From contig NZ_CP029482.1 of assembly GCF_003151075.1 (NCBI RefSeq), forward strand, positions 6,354,001 through 6,418,000: 64,000 nucleotides of DNA, given 5' to 3'. The position numbers were made by a program, and so were the translations under genes. Source of the stretch: Pseudomonas sp. 31-12 (lineage in GTDB: Bacteria; Pseudomonadota; Gammaproteobacteria; Pseudomonadales; Pseudomonadaceae). Positions 17,536 to 27,021 of this stretch are shown here, piece by piece. Numbering within the stretch: position 1 is the first letter of the stretch; each line of letters begins with the position of its first letter. The notes below the pieces were generated by a model. It was not told where the DNA came from, did no database searches, and saw only the letters and a list, made by a program, of their open reading frames with translations.

Positions 17536-17955
17536 ATGAAAATCTGCGGCATAGAAATCAAAGGCAGCGAAGCGATCATCGCCGTGGCCTCGCTGGACGG
17601 TCAGACGCTTAGCCATGTCGCCCTGGCCACCAAGAAAATCGCCCTCGACGATGACGACGAAGCCGCGAACGTCAAAGTCTTTGCCGCTCAGGTGGCGTCG
17701 TTTGTGCGTGAGAATTCCATCGACCGGATCGCGATCAAGAAGCGCAGCAAGAAAGGTGAGTTTGCCGGTGGGCCGACCACGTTCAAGATCGAGGGCGTTT
17801 TTCAGTTGCTGGAGAGTTGCGAGGTGACGTTGCTGTCGCCGCAGACCATTAATGCGCAGAACAAGAAGTTTGACTTTGCGCTGCCGGAGACGCTGAACAA
17901 GTATCAGCATGAAGCCTTCAAAGCCGCCTGTTCAATGTTGATGAAAAGCCGGTAG
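17536..17955 (+). CDS. DUF3010 family protein
   Basis: A 139-residue soluble protein beginning MKICGIEIKGSEAIIAVASLDG, with a central AIKKRSKKGEFAGGPTTFKIEG and a C-terminal YQHEAFKAACSML. The beginning reads like the first strands of a RNase H-like/actin-like fold (G-I-E-I-K-G repeated beta strands), which is how the DUF3010 family is usually seen; no catalytic role is established. ATG 17536 has AAAGGGA upstream. A longer frame from 17470 lacks a ribosome site. Monocistronic between hipB and the RHS gene. Confidence 0.78.
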   Translation: MKICGIEIKGSEAIIAVASLDGQTLSHVALATKKIALDDDDEAANVKVFAAQVASFVRENSIDRIAIKKRSKKGEFAGGPTTFKIEGVFQLLESCEVTLLSPQTINAQNKKFDFALPETLNKYQHEAFKAACSMLMKSR

Positions 17956-18923
17956 GCAGCGGTGTCCACCTGTAATTTCTGACAGTAGACGGGAACTTCG
18001 AATGACGTAAGCATAGGTCTGGTTTCTAGTCAGGTGCTCCAGACCAATGATGAGCGATTCGACGGCCAACATTCATCACAATACCCCCCTGCTCTGGGGG
18101 AACGATCCGCGCGGCCTGACCATCAGGACCGTGGCTTATGAGCGTCGTGATTCCGGTCTCGCTCAGGCACGCATCTCTCGCCAGGAGTTCAATGCACACG
18201 GACGCTTGAATTCACAATGGGATTCCAGGCTTCTGGAAAACGGGAGGGGGCCGAACCTCTCGACCATTTTCACGTTGTCAGCCCAACCAATACTCACAAG
18301 AAGCGTTGATTGCGGCTGGCGCGTGCTGCTTCTGGGCCCCGCCCATCAACTCCTGCGCGCGTGGGATGGTCGTCATAGTCAGCAACAGATCAAGTACGAC
18401 GGACTGCTGCGCCGAACTGAAGTGACGGAATACCTCCAAAATGAAGCGCCCTCTGTGACCGAGCGACTGATCTATGCCGATAGTCGCCCCGAACATGCTC
18501 GACACAATCAATGCGGTCAACTGATCAGCCAATTTGATTCAGCAGGACATCTTGAGATTGCGGAGTTCGACATACAGGGTCGGAGACTGAGCGAAACCAG
18601 ACGGTTCTTGAGCGACTTGCAGACACCAGACTGGTCATCCAACCCGGATGAAAACACCACAAGGCTCGAAATTGAATCAAACATCACTCGCAAGAAATAC
18701 AACGCTCTGGGTGCCGTACTGAATCAGACCGATGCGCGAAACAATCAGCAGATAAGGCTCTACGACGTCGCAGGACAACTTCAAAAGGTTCAGCTAAAAC
18801 GCCCGAATCTACCCGTCAAAACATTGCTTAGCTACATCACTTACAGCGCAACAGGCAAGGTAGAAAAGGAGACGACAGGTAACGGCGTACAGACGACTCG
18901 CCTGTATGAACCCGAATCCGACC

Positions 18924-18935
18924 GATTGATTGATT
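18924..18935 (+). repeat. Tetranucleotide tract GATT x3 at the RHS frameshift
   Basis: Three exact, contiguous GATT units lie at the point where the RHS coding frame moves from the upstream to the downstream frame. Gain or loss of one 4-base unit changes the frame by one, so this is a natural slippage site. Confidence 0.85.
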
Positions 18936-20025
18936 CAATACACTGTCGCGGGTCCGGATCACGACTTTCAAAATTGTTTCTATCGCTACGACCGAGTCGG
19001 CAATATCTGCGAAATCCAGGACCTGGCACAACCGACGCGTTACTTCCGAAACCAGCGGACCGCGGCTGTCAGCACGTTCAAATACGACACCCGCTATCAA
19101 CTGATCGAAGCCACAGGTCGCGAATCCGTACCCAATGCTCAGGGTCCGGCCCTTCCCGAATTGCATAAACCGACTATCGATCCCACTCGAATGGGCAACT
19201 ACAAGCAGACATTTACCTACGACCCGGCGGGAAACCTGAAAACCCTTTGCCATGCAGGAAGTCACCCCTACACCGTCGAAATGGCCATTGACCCCGCAAG
19301 CAATCGCAGCCTGAAAAAACCTGACGTGGGTGAACCTGATTTCACGGGCAGCTTCGACAGTAATGGCAACCTGCTGATGTTGTCGCCAGGGGCGGAAAAA
19401 ATGCGATGGGACGCCCGTAATAGACTGACTGAAGTCATTCAAGTCGCCCGTCGACAAGAACAGAACGACACTGAATCCTATTGGTATGACAGCGACGGCC
19501 AACGATTACGCAAAGTCATACATACCAAGACCAGCGCCTTGATGCGAACAGCCGAAGTTCGTTTTTTGCCAGGGCTGGATATTCATTACGACCCTGACGG
19601 AGAAACCCGTCATGTCGTCAATATCGAAGCGAGCCACAGCCGGGTTCAGTCGCTGCACTGGCTCACTGACCCGCCGGAAGGCATGGCTAACAATCAGATT
19701 CGCTACAACCTGGTTGACCACCAAGGTTCCTGCACTCTTGAGGTGGACGAAGAGGCAGGCTTGCTGACGCAAGAAGGCTATTACGCGTTTGGCGGTACGG
19801 CGTGGTGGGCTGCCCGCAGTGACGTCGAGTCCAGGCACAAAAGTATTCACTACAGTGGTAAAACACGGGATACCAGCGGGCTGGTCTACTACGGGTATCG
19901 GTACTACGCCCCTTGGCTGTTTCGCTGGATTAATCCTGACCCTGCGGGGTCGGTCGACGGTCTGAACCACTTCCGGTTTTGTAGGAACAACCCCGTTACC
20001 TACAAAGACTTCACAGGGGCGCAAT

Positions 20026-20843
20026 CGGTCATCAATGGCGATGGACCGGACGATATCAAGTTGCCGAGCGATATGACCCCCGAGCAAATCGAGACTATTC
20101 AATTATCCAAAGGCAAAGGGGCGATGTTAACGGGAACAATCGTGCATCAGATCAGCCTGCCCAAACAGTTCAAGCTCGATAACATGAGCCGCGAAACGTT
20201 CAAAAACGCCGGTCCTGGAACAGCATTTACGGCGATCGCCAATGTCTACACAGGAGATATTTACTTTTCCCCACTGGAGTCAAACGCTCGTAGCCTGCCG
20301 CCCACCAATCGAACCCGAACCGAATCCTTCGTCACCCACACTCGCCTGGGCAAAGTACCTAACCCGCCAATTGCACATCAGGGCGGTGGCGAGAACCCAA
20401 GTCATACGCAGCTGGCTCAACGTGTAGGTCTTGATCAAAAAGACGCGGTTGGTTTCGCCTTGAGTAGCGGTCTAAATCGCGGCATCTACAACATGACCTT
20501 CATGTCACGGTCCAGCCAAAACACTCCGCTTGTTGATGATGACTCGAATGACCGACTGAGTTATGTCGATCAAAAAGATCTGCAGAAATATAAATTCGTG
20601 ACGGAAAGCAGCGGAGGAGTCCTTACCCGGACGCATCAAGTCAGCGTGCTGCCACCTAAGTGGGGGAATGCCATTTATGACTACTTGTCGGGTGAGTTGG
20701 GGGAAGACAGTCATGACCAGGACCCCAACGTGTTTGCCAGCAAAACGCGCTCCGAACCGACGGCGTTTGCGCCGCCACCGCCGCCTCCAATGTTGATGGC
20801 ACAGAAACCGAGTCAGTCGTTACGTCCTCGGGTGGTGCATTAG
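20026..20843 (+). other. Variable C-terminal toxin region of the TccC-like protein
   Basis: About 272 residues after the conserved RHS core end. In TccC and other RHS proteins this part is the cargo effector released inside the core shell. No catalytic family is recognised. Visible pieces are GPGTAFTAIANVYTGDIYF, a NRTRTESFVTHTRLG segment, and a proline-rich tail (FAPPPPPPMLMAQKPSQS). No candidate immunity gene follows on the same strand, which fits Tc toxins aimed at eukaryotes rather than competitor-directed RHS effectors. Confidence 0.55.
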
Positions 20844-20901
20844 AAAAAATGCCTATCCCGCACGCCTCAGGATTATTGAGGAGCCGCACGCGTGCCGAAG
20901 C

Positions 20902-21852
20902 CTAGGCTTGCGCTGCCGTTCCTCTACGATCCTCCCGCGGACACCGTGCAAACCGCGCCCGATAACTGCGGGTGAAATACGACGGTGATTCAAACCCGCA
21001 CGCAATACTCACCTCCAGCACGCTCATGTCCGTCTGCCGCAGTAGCTGCCGTGCCTTTTCCAGCCGTAATCTCAGGTAGAAATTGCTCGGCGTGTCGTTC
21101 AGGTGCAGCCGAAACAATCGCTCCAGCTGCCGTCGCGTCACCTTGATCGACTCCGCCAATTCCAGCGTGCTCAGCGGCGGTTCGCTGTGCTGCTCCATCT
21201 CCCCGATCACATGCACCAGTTTCTTGTTACTGATGCCATACCGCGTGGCGACTTCCATGCGCTGGTGGTCTTTGCGTGGGCGGATGCGGCCGAGCACGAA
21301 TTGTTCGCTGACCTGAATTGCCAGTTCCGGGCCGTGGGACTGGGCGATGAGGTCGAGCATCAGGTCGATGGACGCAGTACCGCCGGCTGAGGTGATGCGG
21401 CGGCGGTCGATCTCGAACAGTTCCTGGGTGACGCTCAGTTGTGGATAGGATTCCTTGAAGGCATCGATGGCTTCCCAGTGCAGGGTCAGGCGATGGCCGT
21501 CGAGCAGGCCGGCTTCGGCGAGGACGAAGCTGCCGGTGTCGATGGCGCCGAGGGTCACGCCCTCGTTGTCCAGGCGGCGCAGCCAGTGCTCCAGCGCGGG
21601 CGTGGCGAATTTCAGCGGTTCGAAACCGGCGACCACCAACAGGGTTGCACCTTTCTTCAGCGGTTCCAGCGCTGCGTCGGCGTTGACCGACATGCCATTA
21701 CTGGCTAGAACGGCCCCGCCGTCAGCGCTCAGCACGTGCCAGCGATACAACTCGCCACGAAAGCGATTGGCGACCCGCAACGGCTCGATCGCTGAGATAA
21801 ACCCGATGGCCGAGAAACCCGGCATCAACATGAAGTAGAAATCCTGGGACAT
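20902..21852 (-). CDS. cdhR: Carnitine catabolism transcription regulator CdhR
   Basis: A 316-residue GlxA-type AraC regulator. An N-terminal DJ-1/PfpI-like glutamine amidotransferase domain (SQDFYFMLMPGFSAIGFISA to about residue 190) is followed by a C-terminal double helix-turn-helix (LELAESIKVTRRQLERLFR and MSVLEVSIACGFESPSYFTRSYRARF). In P. aeruginosa CdhR activates caiX-cdhCAB with carnitine as inducer. Here it is divergent from that operon, supporting the assignment. ATG 21852 gives MSQDFYFML; the frame stays open to 21915 and the longer start cannot be fully excluded. Confidence 0.9.
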   Translation of the reverse strand: MSQDFYFMLMPGFSAIGFISAIEPLRVANRFRGELYRWHVLSADGGAVLASNGMSVNADAALEPLKKGATLLVVAGFEPLKFATPALEHWLRRLDNEGVTLGAIDTGSFVLAEAGLLDGHRLTLHWEAIDAFKESYPQLSVTQELFEIDRRRITSAGGTASIDLMLDLIAQSHGPELAIQVSEQFVLGRIRPRKDHQRMEVATRYGISNKKLVHVIGEMEQHSEPPLSTLELAESIKVTRRQLERLFRLHLNDTPSNFYLRLRLEKARQLLRQTDMSVLEVSIACGFESPSYFTRSYRARFARCPREDRRGTAAQA

Positions 21853-22048
21853 GGAGCGCACTCGGTTGACGGGTAGCGTGTGGACGTTGATACGCCACTT
21901 GCGAGTGGCATTCAAGAGGTCAGGTCGCTGCAGTGCAAGAGCTGGTCGCCGTAGTGCGTTTTAACGGGGGCATTGGTGCGTAACTTGGTCATCACCGGCG
22001 CACGAAGATGCCGGGCCCCACAATAACGAACTGCCGAGGAAAACTGAG

Positions 22049-22993
22049 ATGAAACGACTGATCAGCAGCTGTGTTCTTGCACTCAGCGGTACCGCCTTCT
22101 TGAGCGCCAGCGTCATGGCGGCCGAACCTGCTTCATGCCAGAACGTGCGCATGGGCGTGGTGAACTGGACCGACGTGATCGCCACCAGCGCCATGACCCA
22201 AGTCCTGCTCGATGGCCTCGGCTACAACACCAAACAAACCAGCGCCTCCCAGCAAATCATCTTCGCCGGGATCCGCGACCAGCGCCTGGACCTGTTCCTG
22301 GGCTACTGGAACCCGTTGATGACTCAGACCATCACGCCTTTCGTCGACGCCAATCAGGTCAAGGTGCTTGAAGCGCCAAGCCTGAAAGACGCCCGCGCCA
22401 CCCTCGCCGTACCGACGTATCTCGCCGACAAGGGCCTGAAAACCTTCGCCGACATCGCCAAGTTCGAAAAAGAACTGGGCGGCAAGATTTACGGCATCGA
22501 GCCAGGCTCGGGCGCCAACACCCAGATCAAGGCGATGATCGCCAAGAACCAGTTTGGCCTCGGCAAGTTCCAGTTGGTCGAGTCCAGCGAGGCCGGCATG
22601 CTCGCGGCGGTGGATCGCGCCGTGCGCCGCAAAGAAGCCGTGGTGTTCTTCGGCTGGGCGCCGCACCCGATGAACGTCAACGTGCAGATGACTTACCTCA
22701 CCGGCAGCGAAGACGCTCTCGGCCCGAACGAAGGCATGGCCACGGTCTGGACCGTCACCGCGCCGAAATACGCCGAACAATGCCCGAACATCGGCAAATT
22801 GCTGAGCAACCTGACCTACACCGCCGAAGACGAGAGCCGGATGATGCAACCGCTGCTCGATCACAAAGACGCTTTCGAATCGGCCAAGCAATGGCTGAAA
22901 GATCACCCGCAAGACAAGCAACGCTGGCTCGAAGGAGTGACCACCTTCGATGGCAAACCGGCCGCTGAGAATTTGAAACTGACCAGCAAATAA
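22049..22993 (+). CDS. caiX: Carnitine-binding periplasmic protein CaiX
   Basis: A 314-residue quaternary-amine ABC substrate-binding protein. A signal peptide (residues about 1-24, ending SVMAAEPA) is followed by the OpuAC/ProX-like fold with MGVVNWTDVIATSAMTQVLL, FLGYWNPLM and KIYGIEPGSGAN. The Trp residues in NWTD, GYWNP and FFGWAPHPM are candidates for the aromatic cage that binds the trimethylammonium group. CaiX shares the membrane/ATPase parts ChoWV with ChoX in P. aeruginosa, and no separate permease is present here, which fits. RBS GAGGAAAACT precedes the ATG. First gene of the carnitine operon. Confidence 0.93.
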   Translation: MKRLISSCVLALSGTAFLSASVMAAEPASCQNVRMGVVNWTDVIATSAMTQVLLDGLGYNTKQTSASQQIIFAGIRDQRLDLFLGYWNPLMTQTITPFVDANQVKVLEAPSLKDARATLAVPTYLADKGLKTFADIAKFEKELGGKIYGIEPGSGANTQIKAMIAKNQFGLGKFQLVESSEAGMLAAVDRAVRRKEAVVFFGWAPHPMNVNVQMTYLTGSEDALGPNEGMATVWTVTAPKYAEQCPNIGKLLSNLTYTAEDESRMMQPLLDHKDAFESAKQWLKDHPQDKQRWLEGVTTFDGKPAAENLKLTSK

Positions 22994-23068
22994 ACCCCGA
23001 TTGAACCACCGCATCGCAGCCCTGCGGGGCTGCGAACGGAATCATCACGCCTGTAAGGAACCCGCCTC

Positions 23069-23956
23069 ATGAACCACGACGTCATCATCACCTGCGCACT
23101 CACCGGTGCTGGCGACACGACCAGCAAGAGCCCACACGTGCCGGTCACCCCGAAACAAATCGCCGCTGCCGCCGTGGAAGCCGCCAAGGCTGGCGCCACC
23201 GTCGTTCACTGCCACGTTCGCAACCCGGAAACCGGCAAGTTCAGCCGTGATGTGGCGCTGTACCGCGAAGTGATGGAGCGCATCCGCGAAGCCGACGTCG
23301 ACATCATCGTCAACCTCACCGCCGGCATGGGCGGTGACCTGGAAATCGGCGCGGGCGAGAATCCGATGGAGTTCGGCCCGACCACAGATCTGGTCGGCCC
23401 GCTTACCCGTCTGGCCCACGTTGAAGAGCTGCTGCCGGAAATCTGCACCCTCGATTGCGGCACCCTGAACTTCGGCGACGGCGACACTATTTACGTGTCC
23501 ACTCCAGCCCAGCTGCGCGCTGGCGCCAAACGCATTCAAGAGCTGGGCGTGAAGGCCGAACTGGAAATCTTCGACACCGGTCACTTGTGGTTCGCCAAGC
23601 AGTTGATCAAGGAAGGCCTGCTCGACGACCCGCTGTTCCAGCTCTGCCTGGGGATCCCGTGGGGCGCCCCGGCCGACACCACCACCATGAAAGCCATGGT
23701 CGACAACCTGCCGGCGAACGCTGTGTGGGCCGGGTTCGGGATTGGTCGCATGCAAATGCCGATGGCGGCGCAAGCAGTGCTGCTCGGCGGCAACGTGCGG
23801 GTCGGTCTGGAAGACAACATCTGGCTGGACAAGGGTGTGCTGGCGACCAACGGCCAACTGGTCGAACGCGCCTCGGAAATCCTCAGCCGCCTCGGCGCCC
23901 GCGTTCTGACCCCGGCGGAAGGCCGGGCAAAAATGGGCCTGACCAAGCGCGGCTGA
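23069..23956 (+). CDS. cdhC: 3-dehydrocarnitine cleavage enzyme CdhC (BKACE family)
   Basis: A 295-residue TIM-barrel, zinc-dependent beta-keto acid cleavage enzyme that transfers the betaine-yielding part of dehydrocarnitine to acetyl-CoA, giving betainyl-CoA and acetoacetate. Family motifs: [12 protein letters not shown] at the N-terminus, [15 protein letters not shown] with the His-x-His metal ligands, NLTAGMGGD, and [15 protein letters not shown] near the C-terminus (conserved E of the VRVGLED motif). RBS AAGGAAC is 10 bases before the ATG. It is separated from cdhA by a composite REP element. Confidence 0.94.
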   Translation: MNHDVIITCALTGAGDTTSKSPHVPVTPKQIAAAAVEAAKAGATVVHCHVRNPETGKFSRDVALYREVMERIREADVDIIVNLTAGMGGDLEIGAGENPMEFGPTTDLVGPLTRLAHVEELLPEICTLDCGTLNFGDGDTIYVSTPAQLRAGAKRIQELGVKAELEIFDTGHLWFAKQLIKEGLLDDPLFQLCLGIPWGAPADTTTMKAMVDNLPANAVWAGFGIGRMQMPMAAQAVLLGGNVRVGLEDNIWLDKGVLATNGQLVERASEILSRLGARVLTPAEGRAKMGLTKRG

Positions 23957-23978
23957 CCCCACACCACACATTTCACCC

Positions 23979-24137
23979 GTGGGAGCGGGTGTGGCGAGGG
24001 GATTTATCCCCGTTCGACTGCGAAGCAGTCGCAGAACATTGCATGCGGTGTGGCTGACACACCGCGGTTGCAGGTTTTGGGGCCGCTTCGCGACCCAACG
24101 GGGATAAATCCCCTCACCACAAAACCCCGCTCCCACA
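23979..24137. repeat. Nested REP element (two families) between cdhC and cdhA
   Basis: An outer inverted repeat GTGGGAGCGGG (23979) / CCCCGCTCCCAC (24125) encloses a complete inner REPIN whose arms are TGTGGCGAGGGGATTTATCC and its complement. The abrupt junctions suggest that a TGTGGCGAGGG-family REPIN inserted into a TGTGGGAGCGGG-family element. Confidence 0.85.
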
Positions 24138-24166
24138 GGGATCACCGAATCTTTTAGGAAGTCGCC

Positions 24167-25132
24167 ATGAGTTTTATCACTGATATCAAAACCTTCGCAG
24201 CGTTAGGCAGCGGTGTCATCGGCAGCGGTTGGGTGTCCCGCGCCCTCGCCCACGGCCTCGACGTTGTCGCCTGGGACCCGGCGCCCGGTGCCGAAGCCGC
24301 GCTGCGCAAACGCGTCGCCAATGCCTGGGGTGCGCTGGAGAAACAAGGCCTCGCGCCGGGTGCCTCGCAGGATCGGTTGCGCTTTGTCGCGACCATTGAA
24401 GAGTGCGTTCGAGACGCAGACTTCATTCAGGAAAGCGCCCCTGAACGCCTCGATCTGAAACTGGAACTGCACAGTAAAATCAGCGCGGCGGCCAAGCCCA
24501 ACGCCTTGATCGGCTCCAGTACTTCGGGCCTGTTGCCGAGCGAGTTTTACGAGAGCTCGACGCACCCTGAACGTTGCGTGGTCGGACACCCTTTCAACCC
24601 GGTTTACCTATTGCCATTGGTGGAAGTGGTCGGCGGCAAAAACACGGCGCCTGAGGCGATTCAAGCGGCAATGAAAGTGTATGAATCCCTGGGCATGCGT
24701 CCGCTGCACGTGCGCAAGGAAGTGCCGGGGTTTATCGCCGACCGCTTGCTCGAAGCGCTGTGGCGTGAGGCGCTGCACCTGGTCAACGACGGTGTGGCAA
24801 CCACTGGCGAGATCGACGATGCGATCCGTTTTGGCGCGGGGTTGCGCTGGTCGTTCATGGGCACATTCCTGACCTACACCCTGGCGGGTGGCGATGCGGG
24901 GATGCGCCACTTCATGGCCCAATTCGGTCCGGCGTTGCAGTTACCGTGGACTTACCTGCCAGCGCCGGAGCTGACCGACAAGCTGATCGATGATGTGGTG
25001 GACGGGACCAGTGATCAGTTGGGCGATCACAGCATTTCCGCGCTGGAGCGCTATCGTGATGATTGCTTGCTGGCGGTGCTTGAAGCGGTGAAGACCACCA
25101 AAGAGAAGCATGGGATGGCGTTTAGCGAATGA
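24167..25132 (+). CDS. cdhA: L-carnitine dehydrogenase CdhA
   Basis: A 321-residue NAD-dependent 3-hydroxyacyl-CoA dehydrogenase-type enzyme that oxidises L-carnitine to 3-dehydrocarnitine. The Rossmann motif [20 protein letters not shown] is at about residues 10-30; [23 protein letters not shown] (catalytic Ser) and [21 protein letters not shown] (catalytic His in HPFNP) follow. The C-terminal 3HCDH domain contains [30 protein letters not shown]. It lies after the REP element in the cdhCAB operon. Confidence 0.94.
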   Translation: MSFITDIKTFAALGSGVIGSGWVSRALAHGLDVVAWDPAPGAEAALRKRVANAWGALEKQGLAPGASQDRLRFVATIEECVRDADFIQESAPERLDLKLELHSKISAAAKPNALIGSSTSGLLPSEFYESSTHPERCVVGHPFNPVYLLPLVEVVGGKNTAPEAIQAAMKVYESLGMRPLHVRKEVPGFIADRLLEALWREALHLVNDGVATTGEIDDAIRFGAGLRWSFMGTFLTYTLAGGDAGMRHFMAQFGPALQLPWTYLPAPELTDKLIDDVVDGTSDQLGDHSISALERYRDDCLLAVLEAVKTTKEKHGMAFSE

Positions 25133-25150
25133 TTGCACTTGGCTTGAGAT

Positions 25151-25313
25151 CCCCCTCACCCTAACCCTCTCCCCAGAGGGTAGAGGGGACTGACCGAGGT
25201 GTTCTTAGAGCGACATCGACCTGAAAGAACTGAGTCGAACTCAGGCTTTGAACAGCATGGAGATCGGCCCCCTTTCCCCCTCTCCCCTATGGGGAGAGGG
25301 CTGGGGTGAGGGG
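25151..25313. repeat. MITE-like inverted repeat, CCCTAACCCTCTCCCC family, copy 2
   Basis: Second copy of the element at 1784-1945, in the same orientation, with terminal repeats CCCCTCACCCTAACCCTCTC and GGGGAGAGGGCTGGGGTGAG and a conserved interior (GACTGACCGAGG, ACATCGACCTGAAAG, TGAGTCGAACTCAGGCT). It lies between cdhA and cdhB inside the carnitine operon. The longer reading of cdhB from 25248 would be translated from this repeat and is therefore doubted. Confidence 0.85.
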
Positions 25314-25355
25314 TGGATCTTGAATTACAACCAAATCCTCAAGCGGACACTCGTC

Positions 25356-25832
25356 ATGCCCACCCTAACCACCCACCAAACCAAAATCATCCCCGACTGG
25401 GTCGACTACAACGGCCACCTGCGCGATGCCTTCTACCTGCTGATTTTCAGCTACGCCACCGACGCGCTGATGGATCGCCTGGGTATGGACAGCAACAACC
25501 GCGAAGCCAGCGGCAATTCGTTGTTCACCCTCGAACTGCACCTCAATTACCTGCACGAGGTGAAGCTCGACGCCGACGTCGAAGTGCACACCCAAATCAT
25601 CGGCCACGACAGCAAACGCCTGCACCTCTATCACAGCCTGCATCTGGTCGGTGACGACAAGGAACTGGCGGGCAACGAGCAAATGCTCCTGCACGTCGAC
25701 CTCGCCGGGCCGCGATCCGCATCGTTCAGCGAAGACACCTTGAGCAAGCTGCAAGCCATCGTCGCCGAGCAAGCCGACCTGCCTACCCCCGCCTACATTG
25801 GCCGAGTGATCGCGTTACCCCCTAAAAAATAA
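25356..25832 (+). CDS. cdhB: Betainyl-CoA thioesterase CdhB
   Basis: A 158-residue hot-dog-fold thioesterase that releases betaine from betainyl-CoA. Seen: PDWVDYNGHLRDAFYLLIFS, the D-Y-N-G-H motif of 4-hydroxybenzoyl-CoA-type thioesterases, and LFTLELHLNYLHEVKLDADV. The ATG at 25356 gives MPTLTTHQTKIIPDWVDYNG; upstream in-frame codons lie in the repeat. Fifteen bases separate it from the dioxygenase gene, so the two are cotranscribed. Confidence 0.92.
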   Translation: MPTLTTHQTKIIPDWVDYNGHLRDAFYLLIFSYATDALMDRLGMDSNNREASGNSLFTLELHLNYLHEVKLDADVEVHTQIIGHDSKRLHLYHSLHLVGDDKELAGNEQMLLHVDLAGPRSASFSEDTLSKLQAIVAEQADLPTPAYIGRVIALPPKK

Positions 25833-25846
25833 CAAGGAGATCGCCA

Positions 25847-27007
25847 TTGAACACCGCCGCTTTTGCCGACTTCCGTACCTACCCGTTGATCAGCGCGTTG
25901 ACCGCCGTGCATACCTTGGCGGACCGAATTCAAGTGCAGTGGGCTGACGGCCGGGTCAGCCCGTTTCATCATCAATGGCTTCGCGACAACTGCCCGTGCG
26001 CGCAATGCGTCTACACCGTGACCCGCGAGCAAGTGCTGGAAATCGTCGACGTCGCAGAGGACCTGACGCCGACAGCGGCACACCTCGATGCCGAAGGTTG
26101 CCTCAGCGTCGAATGGCACGACGGCCACCTCAGCCGCTTCGACCCGGGCTGGCTGCGGGCTCACGCCTATGACGACGAGTCCCGCGCCGAGCGCCGGGCT
26201 GGCAAGCCAACATCCAGGCTGTGGAAAAGCGACTTGCAGCTGCCGGTGTTCGACTACCAGGCGCTGATGAACGACAACGACGCCCTGCTGCAATGGCTGC
26301 TGGCGGTGCGCGATATCGGCCTGACGCAAGTGCGTGGCGTGCCCACCGAAACCGGCTCGCTGAAGCTGATTGCCCAGCGGATTTCCTTCATCCGCGAGAG
26401 CAATTTCGGCGTGCTGTTCAACGTGCAATCCAAGGCCGACGCCGACAGCAATGCCTACACCGCTTTCAACCTGCCGCTGCACAGCGATTTGCCGACCCGG
26501 GAGTTGCAACCGGGGCTGCAATTTCTGCATTGCCTGGTCAATGACGCGGACGGTGGCGAGAGTATTTTCGTCGACGGATTTGCCATCGCCCACGCACTGC
26601 GCGAGGAAGATCCCGAGTCGTTCAAGGCCCTGTGTGAAATCCCCGTGGAGTTTCGCAACAAGGACCGTCACAGCGACTATCGCTGCCTGGCACCGATCAT
26701 CGCCCTGAATGCGTTGGGGCAGGTTTCGGAGATCCGCATGGCGAACTTTCTGCGGGGGCCATTTGATGCCTCGATTGAGGACATGCCCAAGCTATACCGG
26801 GCGTATCGGCGGTTTATTGCGATGACCCGTGAAGCGCGCTTTCGGGTGATGACGCGGCTCAATCCCGGCGAGTTGTGGTGCTTCGACAACCGCCGCACTC
26901 TCCACGCCCGCAATGCGTTTGATCCCGCCAGCGGCGCCCGGCATTTCCAGGGATGCTATGTCGATCGTGACGAGTTGTTGTCGCGAATATTGGTGTTACA
27001 ACGCTAG
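25847..27007 (+). CDS. Gamma-butyrobetaine dioxygenase-like enzyme (TTG start)
   Basis: A 386-residue Fe(II)/2-oxoglutarate oxygenase. The N-terminal DUF971-type zinc domain (QVQWADGRVSPFHHQWLRDN followed by CPCAQC) is joined to a TauD/TfdA domain with the iron-binding His-x-Asp in LPLHSDLPTRELQPG and the distal His in DNRRTLHARNAF. This domain pair is that of gamma-butyrobetaine hydroxylase, which makes L-carnitine, so the operon can feed gamma-butyrobetaine into the CdhABC route. The start is TTG at 25847, supported by AAGGAG 8 bases upstream; there is no ATG that would keep the zinc domain complete. Confidence 0.9.
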   Translation: MNTAAFADFRTYPLISALTAVHTLADRIQVQWADGRVSPFHHQWLRDNCPCAQCVYTVTREQVLEIVDVAEDLTPTAAHLDAEGCLSVEWHDGHLSRFDPGWLRAHAYDDESRAERRAGKPTSRLWKSDLQLPVFDYQALMNDNDALLQWLLAVRDIGLTQVRGVPTETGSLKLIAQRISFIRESNFGVLFNVQSKADADSNAYTAFNLPLHSDLPTRELQPGLQFLHCLVNDADGGESIFVDGFAIAHALREEDPESFKALCEIPVEFRNKDRHSDYRCLAPIIALNALGQVSEIRMANFLRGPFDASIEDMPKLYRAYRRFIAMTREARFRVMTRLNPGELWCFDNRRTLHARNAFDPASGARHFQGCYVDRDELLSRILVLQR

Positions 27008-27021
27008 ACCGCGTCATCGTT

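Larger units (their letters stand above)
18047..20843 (+). pseudogene. Orphan TccC-like RHS-repeat toxin, split by a GATT frameshift
   Basis: Together the two frames encode about 930 residues of a Tc-toxin C component (TccC-like): N-terminal NTPLLWGNDPRGLTIRTVAYERR, many YD/RHS-type repeats (YDTRYQLIEATGRE, FTYDPAGNLKTL, WDARNRLTEV), and the core-end motif INPDPAGSVDGLNHFRF at 19938 with RNNPVTYKDFTGA. After this comes a variable C-terminal region of about 270 residues. The frame changes at 18924-18935, where GATT occurs three times in a row. With two copies the protein would read through as DRLIQYTVAGPDH; with three it shifts and ends at 19168. The rest of both frames is clean, so the break is recent or phase-variable. 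No tcA or tcB genes are in the window. Confidence 0.8.

Noticed and set aside
18047..19168. Independent 373-residue gene followed by a separate RHS gene
   Set aside because: The two frames join at a GATT repeat in the middle of an RHS-type region, and the tail of the first frame after the join has no RHS pattern.
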